Source of the DNA: Chloroflexota bacterium
Lineage (GTDB): Bacteria; Chloroflexota; UBA11872; VXOZ01
DNA length: 64,000 nucleotides
Direction: 5' to 3'
Assembly: GCA_958295775.1 (NCBI GenBank)
Contig: CATQHC010000009.1
Location: 496,001-560,000 of the forward strand
Shown here: positions 27,273 through 36,422 of the stretch, one piece after another
How positions within the stretch are numbered: the stretch's first letter is position 1
Layout of the letters: every line of letters starts with the position of its first letter
Made by a program: the position numbers and the translations under genes
The notes under the pieces: generated by a model
Database searches by the model: none
The model's input: only the letters and a program-made list of their open reading frames with translations
What the model was told of the DNA's origin: nothing

Positions 27273-27474
27273 TGCCGAGCTGACCCTCGCATATGCCCAG
27301 TCATGGCAGCATTAAGGATCAGTCGCCCTCGTCTTGCAGTGTCTCTCCCCTAGGAGACCTTTGCATAACCCCACCTTCAGGCAGGGGCACTCCCTCTCCC
27401 TGAGGAGTGTACAGACCGGGTTCATAGGTAACAGGTGTTCGGATAGATAGGTTACACAAGGTTCTCGACGGCGC

Positions 27475-28515
27475 CTACTGTTCCACCAGCACCCGGCCGC
27501 CGCCGTGAGAGCTTTTATACACCGCTTCTCCGAACGTGAGCGCTTTGTAGCTGTCCCAGAGGTCGGGGCCGCTGGATTCCAGTCCCAAGCAGCGGCGGGC
27601 GAAATGCTCCACCTCGCCGGTATAGCCGAAGTTGCGCTTGCTGATCGACAGGCCGGTCCACGAGGGCTCCAGAGTGAAGTTGTACCGGCCGAGGCGCGGC
27701 GCTTCTGCCGACCACGCCTCTTGGGGCTGGTACTTGACCTTCATCATGTCTTCGCAAACCACGTGGGTCTCCATGCCGATGAGTTCCAGCGTCTCGATGA
27801 TGTCGCGGGTCCCCACCTTGGAATCGAGCGTATTGATGTCCATGTGGCCGACCGTGCCGTTCACAAACTCCAAGTTGATGAGATAGGAGAAATTCTGCGG
27901 GCCGACCTCGTAGTAGAGTGCGTTCACGGCGCGCACGTCGCCGCCAAAGAAGCGCACCAGGTCGAAGATGTGCACGCACTGGCCGATGAGAAACGCCCGC
28001 TTGGCGGAATCGATGCCCCAGATCTGTGGATACTTGCCCTGCCCGAACTTGACCTTGAGCACGTGCAGGCCGCCGAATTCGGGACGGGCAATGACCTCCT
28101 TGGCAATGCGATAGACGTCGGCGAAGCGCTTCATGAAGCCCACCTGGCCCCATGTGCCGTTCGCCTCGGCCAATTCGGCCAACTCCTTGGCTTCCGCCGA
28201 GGTATTGGCCGACGGCTTCTCCACGTACACCGGCAGACCACGCCTGAGCACCACCGGCGCAAGCCGGTACTGCTGCGGGGCCGGGCCGATGGTGAATACG
28301 CCGTCCAACTCTTCGGTATCGAGCATCTTTTCCATGTCGGTGTAAACGCGCCGCGCGCCGAAGTTGCGGGCGTTGCGCTGCGCTTTGTCTTCGTCGAGGT
28401 CGCACACGGCGACAAGGTCGATCTCGGGGATGAGCTGAATTTGCGGAAAAATCGAAGCCGTGGCAAAAGAGCCACAACCGAGAAAGGCGAGTCTGGCACG
28501 ACGCTCAGAACTCAT
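27475..28515 (-). CDS. Gfo/Idh/MocA family oxidoreductase, tandem copy 2
   Basis: A 346-residue paralogue of the preceding gene with the same motifs (FLGCGSFATAS, VEKPSANT, GQCVHIFDLVRFFGG). The differences cluster in the region about residues 225-295, the C-terminal domain that helps form the substrate pocket in this family, so the two copies may differ in substrate. The ATG at 28515 has AAGGAG 11 bases upstream, as in copy 1. It lies downstream of its own promoter and is read away from the divergent sulfatase gene. Confidence 0.93.
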   Translation of the reverse strand: MSSERRARLAFLGCGSFATASIFPQIQLIPEIDLVAVCDLDEDKAQRNARNFGARRVYTDMEKMLDTEELDGVFTIGPAPQQYRLAPVVLRRGLPVYVEKPSANTSAEAKELAELAEANGTWGQVGFMKRFADVYRIAKEVIARPEFGGLHVLKVKFGQGKYPQIWGIDSAKRAFLIGQCVHIFDLVRFFGGDVRAVNALYYEVGPQNFSYLINLEFVNGTVGHMDINTLDSKVGTRDIIETLELIGMETHVVCEDMMKVKYQPQEAWSAEAPRLGRYNFTLEPSWTGLSISKRNFGYTGEVEHFARRCLGLESSGPDLWDSYKALTFGEAVYKSSHGGGRVLVEQ

Positions 28516-28610
28516 GGAAGATTTCACTCCTTGCATGCTTTCGTGGTGCAGACATTTGCCGATCGGGCTGTCTCTGGCTGCTGGTCCACGCCTAGAAGGG
28601 TATTACGGCA

Positions 28611-28639
28611 ATTATATTCCCACGCTGCGGAAGCATCAA
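28611..28639 (-). promoter_or_regulatory. Promoter of Gfo/Idh copy 2 (TTGATG-17-TATAAT)
   Basis: TTGATG (28639-28634), a 17-base spacer and TATAAT (28616-28611) on the minus strand. The downstream GCCGTAATAC is shared with the copy 1 promoter while most of the spacer differs. Confidence 0.78.
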
Positions 28640-28691
28640 TGCTGCGTGGATTTGGCAAAGTCCCATCAGGAAATAAGAGGATAGCTCGATC

Positions 28692-28718
28692 GGTCATTCC
28701 GGCGAATGCCGTAATCCA
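28692..28718. repeat. Possible repeat related to family A (TCATTCCGGCGAATGCCG)
   Basis: GGTCATTCCGGCGAATGCCG then TAATCCAC resembles the flanks of family A (GTCATTCC...AATCCA) with a different core. It lies upstream of the sulfatase gene. Confidence 0.4.
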
Positions 28719-28919
28719 CTGCCCTGGCTTCCGGCGGAAGAGCAGAGACGAACTTCTTTTTCAAGGCGTGAGACATTCGGAGCGATTTCCGCAGCAGGTA
28801 TACTCTGTAACAGGCGGTCAGTTGTATTCAAGGCCTGACACTAACGTGAAAGATGTTGCCAGCCACACCACGTCAAGCAAGCACGTGAGAACGCGAAGAT
28901 TTCAAAAAGGAGCACCCCC

Positions 28920-30512
28920 ATGGGCGAGCGACCGAATTTCCTAATCATCCTCACCGACCAGATGCGCGGCGACAACATGCGCTGCGCCTGGCGCGACTGG
29001 CGCGACGACACGCCGCTGCAGACGCCCAACCTCGATCGGCTGGCGGCCGGCGGGGCGCTGTTCAAGCGGGCGTATGTGAACAACCCGCTCTGCATGCCCT
29101 CGCGTTCCACACTGCTCACCGGGCTGACCCCGCGCGGGCACAACGTGCGCACCAACGGCATCGATCTGGACCCCGCCTTTCCCACGGTGACCGGCACGCT
29201 CGCAGACGTGGGCTACCGCACCCACAGCATCGGTAAGATTCACGTGCGCGTGGCCGGCGAGCCCATCGGCGTGGACCCCGAAACGCTCGATCCGCTCGAC
29301 TTTCCCGAGACCCGCTGGATGTGGCGGAATCGCAAAGTCTCCGCGTTGCCCACGCCCTACTATGGCTTCGCAAGCACGGAGTTGACCATCGGCCACGGGC
29401 CCGGCAATTTTGACAATCACTACCTGTGGCTGGAACGCGAGCATCCGGAAGTGCTTCCCCATTGGAACCGCCAAGCCTCCACGCCCGCTGCGAGCGGCGC
29501 CGAGCAGTCCTACCGCATCAACGTGCCGCCGGAGTACCACTACAACACTTGGATCGCCGACCGCAGCATCGCGTACATGCAGGATGCGGCCGCGCGGGAG
29601 CAGCCGTTCATGCTCTGGGCCTCGTTTCCCGATCCGCATCATCCCTATGCCGCGCCAGACCCCTGGTTTTCCATGTACGACCGCGATTCGATTCCCGCGC
29701 CGACCCGGCGTGAAAACGAGTTCGACGACCTCCCTCCGCACATGCGCCTGATGTACGAGACCGATCAATGGACGTCCGGCCGGCGCATTGCCACCAAGAT
29801 GCCGGATGAGCAGATGCGCGAAATCACGGCAATCACGTTTGGCATGGTCTCGTTCATTGATGACCAGGTGGGGCGCATACTGGACTCCCTCGACGAGCTT
29901 GGCCTGGCGGACAACACCGTCGTCGTCTTTACCGCCGACCACGGCGATTTGCTCGGCGATCACTGGCTGCTCAATAAGGGACCGTTCCACTTCGACGGCA
30001 TGCTCAATATTCCTTCAATCTGGCGCTGGCCCGCGCAGTTCCCGGCGGGCCAAGTTTCACGGAGTCTCGTTTCGCACTTAGACATCCCGCCTACGCTGCT
30101 CAACCTGGCGGGCGTGGAAGCGCCTGAATACGGCCCGCCGTTCATGAAGGGCGTGCCGCAGCCGGAAGCGGAACGGCAAATGGCAGCGTGGCCGGGACGC
30201 TCGCTCACGCCGTTGCTCACGGGCGCGGCGGATTCCGTGCAGGACGCCATCATCATCGAGAACGACGAGGACTACATCGGATTGCGCCTGCGCACCCTCG
30301 TCACCGATACCCACCAACTCACGGTCTACGTCGGCGACGACGGCGAGCAGGAGTACGGCGAGCTATTCGATACCCAGAGCGACCCCGGCCAACTTCACAA
30401 TCTCTGGCACGTTGCCAGTGTGCAAGGCCTGAAACGCGAACTGAAGGTACGGTTGACGGAGGAACTCATTCGCACAGACAACCGGATGCCGAGACGGCAA
30501 AGCCATGCGTGA
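28920..30512 (+). CDS. Type I sulfatase
   Basis: A 530-residue arylsulfatase-family hydrolase. The N-terminal strand LIILTDQMRGDN gives metal-binding Asp13. Cys58 lies in CMPSRSTLLTG, the C-x-P-S-R signature whose cysteine is converted to formylglycine by an activating enzyme. TADHGDLLGDHWL carries further metal-binding residues. There is no signal peptide, so it probably acts in the cytoplasm on imported sulfated molecules. The ATG follows AAGGAG by 7 bases. Its neighbours (Gfo/Idh, DegT aminotransferase, PhyH, solute-binding proteins) suggest breakdown of sulfated sugars, though the substrate is an inference. No anaerobic or FGE-type maturase is in the window. Confidence 0.94.
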   Translation: MGERPNFLIILTDQMRGDNMRCAWRDWRDDTPLQTPNLDRLAAGGALFKRAYVNNPLCMPSRSTLLTGLTPRGHNVRTNGIDLDPAFPTVTGTLADVGYRTHSIGKIHVRVAGEPIGVDPETLDPLDFPETRWMWRNRKVSALPTPYYGFASTELTIGHGPGNFDNHYLWLEREHPEVLPHWNRQASTPAASGAEQSYRINVPPEYHYNTWIADRSIAYMQDAAAREQPFMLWASFPDPHHPYAAPDPWFSMYDRDSIPAPTRRENEFDDLPPHMRLMYETDQWTSGRRIATKMPDEQMREITAITFGMVSFIDDQVGRILDSLDELGLADNTVVVFTADHGDLLGDHWLLNKGPFHFDGMLNIPSIWRWPAQFPAGQVSRSLVSHLDIPPTLLNLAGVEAPEYGPPFMKGVPQPEAERQMAAWPGRSLTPLLTGAADSVQDAIIIENDEDYIGLRLRTLVTDTHQLTVYVGDDGEQEYGELFDTQSDPGQLHNLWHVASVQGLKRELKVRLTEELIRTDNRMPRRQSHA

Positions 30513-30647
30513 TTCTTAGAGTCTTTACTGGCTTTATGTGCAACCTGCTACACTAGCAAAAATGGCATTGGTCGCTGCATCAACGACTGAAAGTGTCCCG
30601 ATATGATGCCTCCCGGCCACTGGATACTTTAGGGGCCAGTCAAACAC

Positions 30648-30914
30648 ATGCAAACCCCTCGTGAATCTCTGCCGTCACTCATGAGAGCATTCTTAACCGA
30701 GCTATTCCGAGAGCGCCTTCCCAATGCTGTCAATAGGGTGATGATTGCGCTGCGTTGTACGTACCCCGAAGAGAAAGAGACAGCGTATTCACTGGACTTG
30801 AGAATGAGCGGCAGGGTGCGCTACGCCGTGCGCCGCGAACTGATCCTCGCCAATGGGTCAAAAGCGGTGCTGTACCAACTGGAAAGTGATGTCCGAACCC
30901 CTGAGATTCATTGA
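30648..30914 (+). CDS. Small uncharacterised open frame
   Basis: An 88-codon frame whose product is amphipathic (LPNAVNRVMIALRCTYPEEK, then a Leu/Arg-rich strand-like tail). No domain is recognised and there is no clear ribosome-binding site before the ATG. It is kept because the stretch between the sulfatase and the aminotransferase holds nothing else that looks coding; it may be spurious. Confidence 0.25.
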   Translation: MQTPRESLPSLMRAFLTELFRERLPNAVNRVMIALRCTYPEEKETAYSLDLRMSGRVRYAVRRELILANGSKAVLYQLESDVRTPEIH

Positions 30915-31521
30915 GGCCGGCGCTAGCCCGCGACGGCGAGACTTGCCGTTTGGCTGGCACGCTGCATGCGTCCAGAATCTGGCATCTGAAACCAGGCCTA
31001 ATCCAGTACAATTGGCACGAGGCAAGGCTCGTTGAACCGAAGCGCATCCCCATCGGCGCGTAGAAATGTCGTAAGAAAACCTCCCCGCAGTCACCGGCTT
31101 ACACTGATCAAACCGCCACGACGTGATTGCGGGGAATAGTTGGGAATAGCCGGCATAGGGTTGCGCTCACCGGATTCGACGATAAGCGTGGACAAACGTC
31201 GCGGACTATCGTGCCAGAGCGCAGCAAGCCACCTCCCCGGACTTTATGTCACCTTGCATTGAGTGTTATGCATACCGGCATTGGGCGGAGGGGATTGAAT
31301 AGTCTCGCGAATGGTTTTGCAGCGTCTCATTGAGAAGCACCGACAGTCGTAAGAGAGCACTGCGAAGGGCGTGCACGCGTACAGCGCGTGGCCACGCAGT
31401 AAAAGGAGCGCAGGCCTCAGGCCTGCGCTCCTTTTGACTATGGCGCTTCTTCGCCGGCACCGGGCCGAATTCAGTTCCTCTATGGAGGCTCGGCCAGAGC
31501 TTCCAATATCAGTTCTGCGAC
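30915..31521. other. Intergenic stretch with one strong hairpin
   Basis: Apart from the hairpin at 31401-31435 I see no gene, RNA or promoter that I can support here. Confidence 0.45.
31401..31435. terminator. GC-rich hairpin flanked by A and T runs, possible bidirectional terminator
   Basis: AAAAGGAGCGCAGGCC, a TCA loop, then GGCCTGCGCTCCTTTT: a 16-base stem with A4 on the left and T4 on the right. It lies 87 bases past the stop codon of the leftward aminotransferase gene (31522) and could end transcription from either side. A repeat origin is also possible. Confidence 0.6.
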
Positions 31522-32805
31522 CTATACCCGATAGTACTCCGCCACCTTCGCGAACATCGTGGCCATGTCCTCGATGTCTGCGGCAGAGTGCTTGTCGGTC
31601 CACGTCCAGCGGATGGTGGTATCCACGTGCTCCTTGGCCTGGGGGCACATAGCCGCGCTGTACTCGATGTCTTTGGCAAACTCGTTCATGGGGTGGTCCC
31701 ACGGCCAGCCGGACCTGCCCGCCACGTGCGCCTTGTCTTGCATGAATTTATGGCTGTCGGGCACGAGGTAGTACGGCGCCGGACCGGCGCCCGGCGTGAG
31801 GCCTTCAGCCAAGAGCGCTTCCGAAAACTCCCAAATGGAGCACCGGAACTGGTCAAGATCGAGACGTACGTGGTGGAGCCAGTGGATGTGGTCGCTGCCC
31901 GGAGGTGTGTAGGGCGGCGTGAGACCGTCAATTTCATCAATCAGAGAGTTAAGATGCGCGGCTCCCTGCCGCCGCCGCTCGTTCTGCTCCTCGAGCACTT
32001 CAAGCTCGGCCAACGCCAGCCCCGCTTGGAATTGACCGAAGCGGTAGTTCAGGCCGAACGTTTCGTGCTTGCGGCCGTAATTCGGGTGCGAAACGGCGCC
32101 GCGCGTGAGCGCAAAGCTCCGCACCTTCGCTGCGACTTCCTCGCTGTCCGTGGTTACCGCGCCGCCGTGGTCCGCCGTCAGGTGCTTCTCCGCGTCGAAG
32201 GAAAAGCCGCCGACATCGCCCAGCGATCCCGCTTTTCCTTTTACATTCTGCCCTGAATAGTTCGCGAGCGGCGCTTGGCAGACATCCTCCACGACGGTGA
32301 TGTTCTTGCTCTTCCCCAGCGCCACGATCTCTTCCATGGGACAGAGCAGACCGTAGAAGTGGACGGCAACGATTGCTGCCGTACGCGGCGACAGCACTTT
32401 TGCGATGGTCTCGGCAGTGACGTTCCCCGTGCGCACGTCCACGTCTGGGAAAATTGGGATCGCGCCCTGCGCGATGATGCCTGCGATTGTGCCAAAGTCG
32501 GTGATGGGACTCACGGCGACTTCGTCTCCAGGCCCGATTCCCAGTCCGGCATAGAGTGAGTGCAGCGCAGCCGTACAATTCGCAATGGATACGCAATACT
32601 TCGTGCCCGTGGCCTCGGCAAATGCATCCTCGAACCGGCTGAGCAAGTTGCTTGCAACACCGCCGTCCAACACCTCTCGCACGTTGTCATAGGCGCTGTC
32701 CGGCACGTAACGGGGAAATACCTGAGGTAACGGATTATCGGCGCTCCGCACCGGCGTGCCCCCTTCGACCGCTAAGCTGACATCCGCAGGACTCTTGATT
32801 GCCAT
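31522..32805 (-). CDS. DegT/DnrJ/EryC1/StrS family aminotransferase
   Basis: A 427-residue PLP enzyme of the sugar aminotransferase family. Cofactor-binding Asp174 lies in VVEDVCQAPL, and the Schiff-base Lys207 in FSFDAEKHLTADHGG. Early motif SIANCTAALHSLYAGLGI and GDEVAVSPITDFGTIAGII match the family. These enzymes transfer an amino group to keto-sugars, often for surface polysaccharides or aminocyclitols. It lies between a sulfatase and a Gfo/Idh gene; paired DegT and Gfo/Idh genes are common in amino-sugar or aminocyclitol pathways. The ATG has AAAGGAG at about 9 bases, and a TATAAT element stands 32 bases upstream. Confidence 0.93.
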   Translation of the reverse strand: MAIKSPADVSLAVEGGTPVRSADNPLPQVFPRYVPDSAYDNVREVLDGGVASNLLSRFEDAFAEATGTKYCVSIANCTAALHSLYAGLGIGPGDEVAVSPITDFGTIAGIIAQGAIPIFPDVDVRTGNVTAETIAKVLSPRTAAIVAVHFYGLLCPMEEIVALGKSKNITVVEDVCQAPLANYSGQNVKGKAGSLGDVGGFSFDAEKHLTADHGGAVTTDSEEVAAKVRSFALTRGAVSHPNYGRKHETFGLNYRFGQFQAGLALAELEVLEEQNERRRQGAAHLNSLIDEIDGLTPPYTPPGSDHIHWLHHVRLDLDQFRCSIWEFSEALLAEGLTPGAGPAPYYLVPDSHKFMQDKAHVAGRSGWPWDHPMNEFAKDIEYSAAMCPQAKEHVDTTIRWTWTDKHSAADIEDMATMFAKVAEYYRV

Positions 32806-32836
32806 GCCGCACTCCTTTCCAAAGTTAATTTATTGA

Positions 32837-32842
32837 ATTATA
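32837..32842 (-). promoter_or_regulatory. TATAAT -10 element of the aminotransferase gene
   Basis: A perfect TATAAT on the minus strand, 31 bases before the ATG at 32805. The -35 region is weak (TGTCTT at a 16-base spacing). Confidence 0.45.
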
Positions 32843-33181
32843 CACAGTTGTACGGTACAAGACACACTCCCCGCTGTCTTTGGCAGCACACTTCTAAAGT
32901 TCTTGATGAGTAACTTCCGCGCACTCTTCCTTTTCGTCCATGGTTCGAATCTTCGACGAGCTCAGGACAAGCAACCTCACCACGAACGGAAAGTGCTAAC
33001 TCTCGGTTGCACCCACGCCGCTCCCGTCCAGGAGGAATGCAATGGCTCCTTCCCACTAGGCCTGAGGTTGTCGAAGGCCATCCTGTGCTTGTGGCGAGGT
33101 CAGCGTCCTGAAGCCCAGGCACGATCGCTAGACTTGCATCACAAGGACGGAACCACTATTCCACACAGGCCGATCGTTTAA
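32843..33181. other. Intergenic stretch with repeat relics
   Basis: Holds two copies of the TTCGAC-A/G-AGCTCAGGA element (about 32948-32976 and, as CCTGAGGTTGTCGAAGG, 33060-33078). They are on opposite strands relative to each other. No gene is supported. Confidence 0.5.
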
Positions 33182-34171
33182 TCACACCTGCGGGATCGCC
33201 ACCAGCGTATCCGAATCCCCTGCCTCTTTGGCCGTGAGCGCTACCTGCATGGACTGCAAGGCACTGGCCGTATCCACCAGCGGCTCTTGCCCTGCGCACG
33301 CCTTCAGGGCGAAATTGGCAAACACGTTTTGGGCCGCTGAGAGATCTGTCACTTGACCCGCGTGGTCGCTATTGTAAAGAATCACCTCGCCCTTCGCGGT
33401 GATCTCCACCTGTCCGTCGGTGCCCAAGACCCTCATGCGGCAGTCCATACCGGCAAAGGCCGGGCTCACCAGACGGTGGTGCTCCATGATTGCGGTCGCG
33501 TTCTGTTCCTGCAGGAAGTAAAGCTGGCCGGCATTGCGGTAGTAGGGATCGTCGGGCCGGGCAAAGTTTGATTCCCGCGCCAGTACGTGCGTGTACTCCA
33601 GTCCCGTAATCCAACGGAGCGCATCGATGTCGTGGATGAGCAGGTCGGGAATGGGACCCCCGGAAAGCCGCTCGTCGAAGAACCACGGCGCGCGGGTCTC
33701 GCGCTTTTCCATGGCCGAGCGCATGCCGTAGCTCTGCACGACGTCGCCGATAGCGCCGCTGCGCACGATCTCATGCAGTTTGGCGTAGCCCGGCGTGCCG
33801 CGCAAGGTAAAAAGCTGCCCGACTTTGCGGCCAGGATTTTGGCGCACAAGCGCCACCGTGGCGTCGAGCTCCTCCTGCGTGATCATCAATGGTTTGTCGG
33901 CCGTTACGTGCAGTCCCGCCTGCAATGCATCAATGACAACCCGTCCTTGATGGGCAGGAATCAGGCAGACCGCCGCCACGTCGACTTGCTCTTGCGCGAA
34001 CAGCGTCGCATGGTCGTCATAGAGCCTCGCGCCGTACTTGTCTTGTATCTCGTCGGCGCGTGCGCCCGCTTGGGCCACCGCAACCAGTTCAATTTCATCC
34101 GATTCGTCTATGCCGGCAAACACGTGCGGTGCATGCTGTTCCACCCCCACCATGCCTACTCTAATTGCCAT
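33182..34171 (-). CDS. Gfo/Idh/MocA family oxidoreductase, third member
   Basis: A 329-residue NAD(P)-dependent dehydrogenase, only distantly similar to the tandem pair at 26106-28515. Rossmann start RVGMVGVEQHAPHVFAGI, ADKPLMITQEEL with the conserved lysine, and LLIHDIDALRWITGLE with the catalytic-region histidine. The first glycine motif (GMVGVEQHAPH) is atypical. It precedes the DegT aminotransferase gene by 376 bases, same direction. Substrate unknown; context favours a sugar or cyclitol. The ATG at 34171 has AAAGGA about 12 bases upstream. Confidence 0.9.
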   Translation of the reverse strand: MAIRVGMVGVEQHAPHVFAGIDESDEIELVAVAQAGARADEIQDKYGARLYDDHATLFAQEQVDVAAVCLIPAHQGRVVIDALQAGLHVTADKPLMITQEELDATVALVRQNPGRKVGQLFTLRGTPGYAKLHEIVRSGAIGDVVQSYGMRSAMEKRETRAPWFFDERLSGGPIPDLLIHDIDALRWITGLEYTHVLARESNFARPDDPYYRNAGQLYFLQEQNATAIMEHHRLVSPAFAGMDCRMRVLGTDGQVEITAKGEVILYNSDHAGQVTDLSAAQNVFANFALKACAGQEPLVDTASALQSMQVALTAKEAGDSDTLVAIPQV

Positions 34172-34550
34172 CAGTTACCGTATTCCTTTCTCAAGAAGCG
34201 TGTGTTTCCGCCGCGATTCCGCTCTTTTGACCCCGCTTACCCCTATCGAGGCGATGTTCCTTGAGAGATAGTACCGCAGGCGTGAGTTTGACGCACGGAC
34301 GGACGCAGCCGAGGGACGCAGATCAGTTGCTACAAATTCTGTCGCTGGCATCGTGTGACCGGTATTAGGGCAATCATTACCTATCTCCTTGCCGCAAGGA
34401 CACGATGTCTCGCCCGCAACAGTGCTCTCTGCGCCTTCTCCCAATTGTCTCGGCGCAGCCGAGCGAGGCAAGACTCGCAGCCGCAAAGTCTAACTAGCGG
34501 GTAGCACAAGGTTGCAACGTGCGCCCATCCGTGGGCAACCCTTAAAGAGA
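34172..34550. other. Intergenic stretch, no gene supported
   Basis: A leftward frame of 103 codons is present but has no domain and no ribosome-binding site. I see no promoter that I can place with confidence. Confidence 0.4.
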
Positions 34551-34578
34551 GGAGGGATACGGCATCCCGTATCCCTCC
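34551..34578 (-). terminator. Hairpin downstream of solute-binding protein gene 1
   Basis: GGAGGGATACGG, a short loop, then CCGTATCCCTCC, 37 bases past the stop codon at 34615. The following minus-strand bases (TCTCTTTAAGG) are only moderately T-rich. Confidence 0.6.
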
Positions 34579-34614
34579 TGATCATTCGCTAACAATCGCG
34601 GCGTCAACCGCAAC

Positions 34615-36006
34615 TTAGCAGATGCAACCGCCCTCTTCCAGGGCAATCGTAGCCACTTGCTGCAGTTCGTCCTGCACTTCCTGGACGGTGCGCGCGCCGT
34701 CCTCGATGTCCTTCCAGCCCTGGCTCCAAGCGCCATTGACCTCAGATTGCTTCACAATCTGCTTGGCGCCCTCGCTGAGCTCCGCCATCTGGGCGTAGAC
34801 ATTGGCATCCTCATAGGGCCACAGAGTCACCGGGCTCTGCTTGCGGCTGGCCGTGTAGCGGCGGCCGCCGAGCTGAGCAATCTGCTGGTCGGACTCCGGA
34901 CCAATGAGAATCTTATAGAGTTCCCAGGCCAGATCCGCTTGTGGCGCCGATGAACTCAGATAGTTCGCGTTCAACGCCTGAATGGTGGTGCGTCCGCCGG
35001 GACCCTCGGGCAGCAGCGTGTGCCCAATGTTGAAGGGAGTATCCTTGGACATGATGTTCGCTTGGAAGCTGCGCGTATTGGCGCCGCTTGCCAGGCGCGC
35101 AGAGAGGGTCTCCTCTTCAAAGGACGCCGAAGCGTCATTCTCACGCGGCGTGCTGATACGGGGTGAGACCTCGTGCTTCGTGACCAGGTCCTGCGCGGCC
35201 TGCACGGCAGCCGCGAATTCCGGCGTAGTCATCGTCGCTGCGGTGATGTCGGCGTTCCACCAGTCCGCGCCCCAGGCCTTGAGATGATGCCCAAACCAGC
35301 CGGTGGAGTGGTAGGCATAGAAGAAGCCCCAGCGCGTGGTGTTCGCGCCTTCCTTCTTGGTAAGTTTCTGCGCAAACTCAAGCGCAGCGTCCCACGTCCA
35401 TTTGCCGTCCGCCGCCAGCTCGGCAGGCGACGTCAGACCGGCCTCGGTGACCTGGTCCGCGTTGTACCAGAACTCCTTGCCCTGGTTGAACCAGGCAATG
35501 CCGTAGATCTGGCCCTGGATCTTCTCCAGCGCGTGATCGTAAAAGTCATCGCGGGACACGTCGCCGTCTTTGGCGATGAACGGGTCCAGCGGCTGGATCA
35601 TCTCGTTCTGCGCGAATTGGCTGATATAGGAGAAGTGGCCGTAGTACATGTCAATCGGCACGTTACCCGCAAACGAACTCACGGCCTTCTCGATGAGTAC
35701 CGCAAAACCGCCGGTTACCGGGTCTACCTCAAGTTCCACTTCGGGGAACTGTGCCCGATAGTTATCGAAGATCTGGCCGAAGTTATCCTCCCACACCTCC
35801 TGTGTGGTGGTGTAGTGGAGGTAACGGACCGTCTTCGGCTCCATAGCCTTGGTTTCCTCAGCCGGTTTGGCCTCTGCCTCTGCCGCCGGGGCCTCGCCCT
35901 CCGCCGGCATAGTAGTTACGGCCTGCCCGCACGCGGCCGCCAGCAAGCCTGCGCCAGCCACCAAGCTGCCGCCAAGCAATGTTCGTCGCGTCACTGTCGC
36001 TCTCAC
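34615..36006 (-). CDS. Tat-exported extracellular solute-binding lipoprotein 1
   Basis: A 463-residue ABC-type solute-binding protein. From a GTG at 36006, preceded by GGAGGA at 7 bases, it starts MRATVTRRTLLGG (twin arginine) and has the lipobox LLAAAC with Cys26 to be lipidated. A Glu/Ala-rich linker (about 30-50) precedes the family-1 binding fold (FDNYRAQFPEVELEVDPVTG, QGKEFWYNADQVTEAG, GKWTWDAALEFAQKL). Upstream ATGs in the same frame lack ribosome-binding sites. Its last residues are EEGGCIC, matched by GGCLC in the paralogue at 42839-44233. Substrate probably a sugar by family and context, not shown. No permease or ATPase gene is beside it. Confidence 0.88.
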   Translation of the reverse strand: MRATVTRRTLLGGSLVAGAGLLAAACGQAVTTMPAEGEAPAAEAEAKPAEETKAMEPKTVRYLHYTTTQEVWEDNFGQIFDNYRAQFPEVELEVDPVTGGFAVLIEKAVSSFAGNVPIDMYYGHFSYISQFAQNEMIQPLDPFIAKDGDVSRDDFYDHALEKIQGQIYGIAWFNQGKEFWYNADQVTEAGLTSPAELAADGKWTWDAALEFAQKLTKKEGANTTRWGFFYAYHSTGWFGHHLKAWGADWWNADITAATMTTPEFAAAVQAAQDLVTKHEVSPRISTPRENDASASFEEETLSARLASGANTRSFQANIMSKDTPFNIGHTLLPEGPGGRTTIQALNANYLSSSAPQADLAWELYKILIGPESDQQIAQLGGRRYTASRKQSPVTLWPYEDANVYAQMAELSEGAKQIVKQSEVNGAWSQGWKDIEDGARTVQEVQDELQQVATIALEEGGCIC

Positions 36007-36422
36007 GTTCTCTTCCTCCGGGTACATAAAGCTAAAATCTTCACCGTTCATAGTACGCACACCATGTAGATGGTGCGCTCTCGGGCACGTGCGCTGCCGT
36101 CTCGCCCTTTAAAGAAACCGCCAATTCTCCTTTCTCAATTCATCCAATACGCGCCGTAGCGCGAAACGCCGTCATTGCACAACCAATTGCCCGTACAGGT
36201 TGAAATGTCGCTGAAAGTAGTATACCAGCGTGACAACCATTAGCAAGCCGACTGTCACTTTGACCTCGTGCAATCGCTCGCAATAGAGACTATTCGGTGA
36301 CTGCCTCCTACATCTCCCTATGCTCCTGCGCAGCAGCGGCACGGTTCATCTTTGCCGCCACATCCCTTGCCCACAATTGCTCCAATCTTGATTACTTTGC
36401 TGGGAGAGCCGGAATTTCGGTT
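36007..36422. other. Intergenic stretch with the promoter of solute-binding protein 1
   Basis: Contains the promoter at 36219-36246 and otherwise nothing recognisable. The implied leader before the GTG is about 200 bases; I could not assign it to a known riboswitch. Confidence 0.45.
36219..36246 (-). promoter_or_regulatory. Promoter of solute-binding protein 1 (TTGCTA-16-TATACT, extended -10)
   Basis: Minus strand: TTGCTA (36246-36241), a 16-base spacer ending TGG, then TATACT (36224-36219). The TG before the -10 hexamer strengthens the call. Confidence 0.55.

Noticed and set aside
27505-28944. 479-codon frame on the plus strand over the second Gfo/Idh gene
   Set aside because: Antisense to a well-supported gene and built from the same codon bias; the equivalent frame also appears over the first copy because the two genes are duplicates.
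34175-34486. 103-codon leftward frame between a Gfo/Idh gene and a solute-binding protein gene
   Set aside because: No ribosome-binding site or domain; its residues look like translated intergenic repeat sequence.
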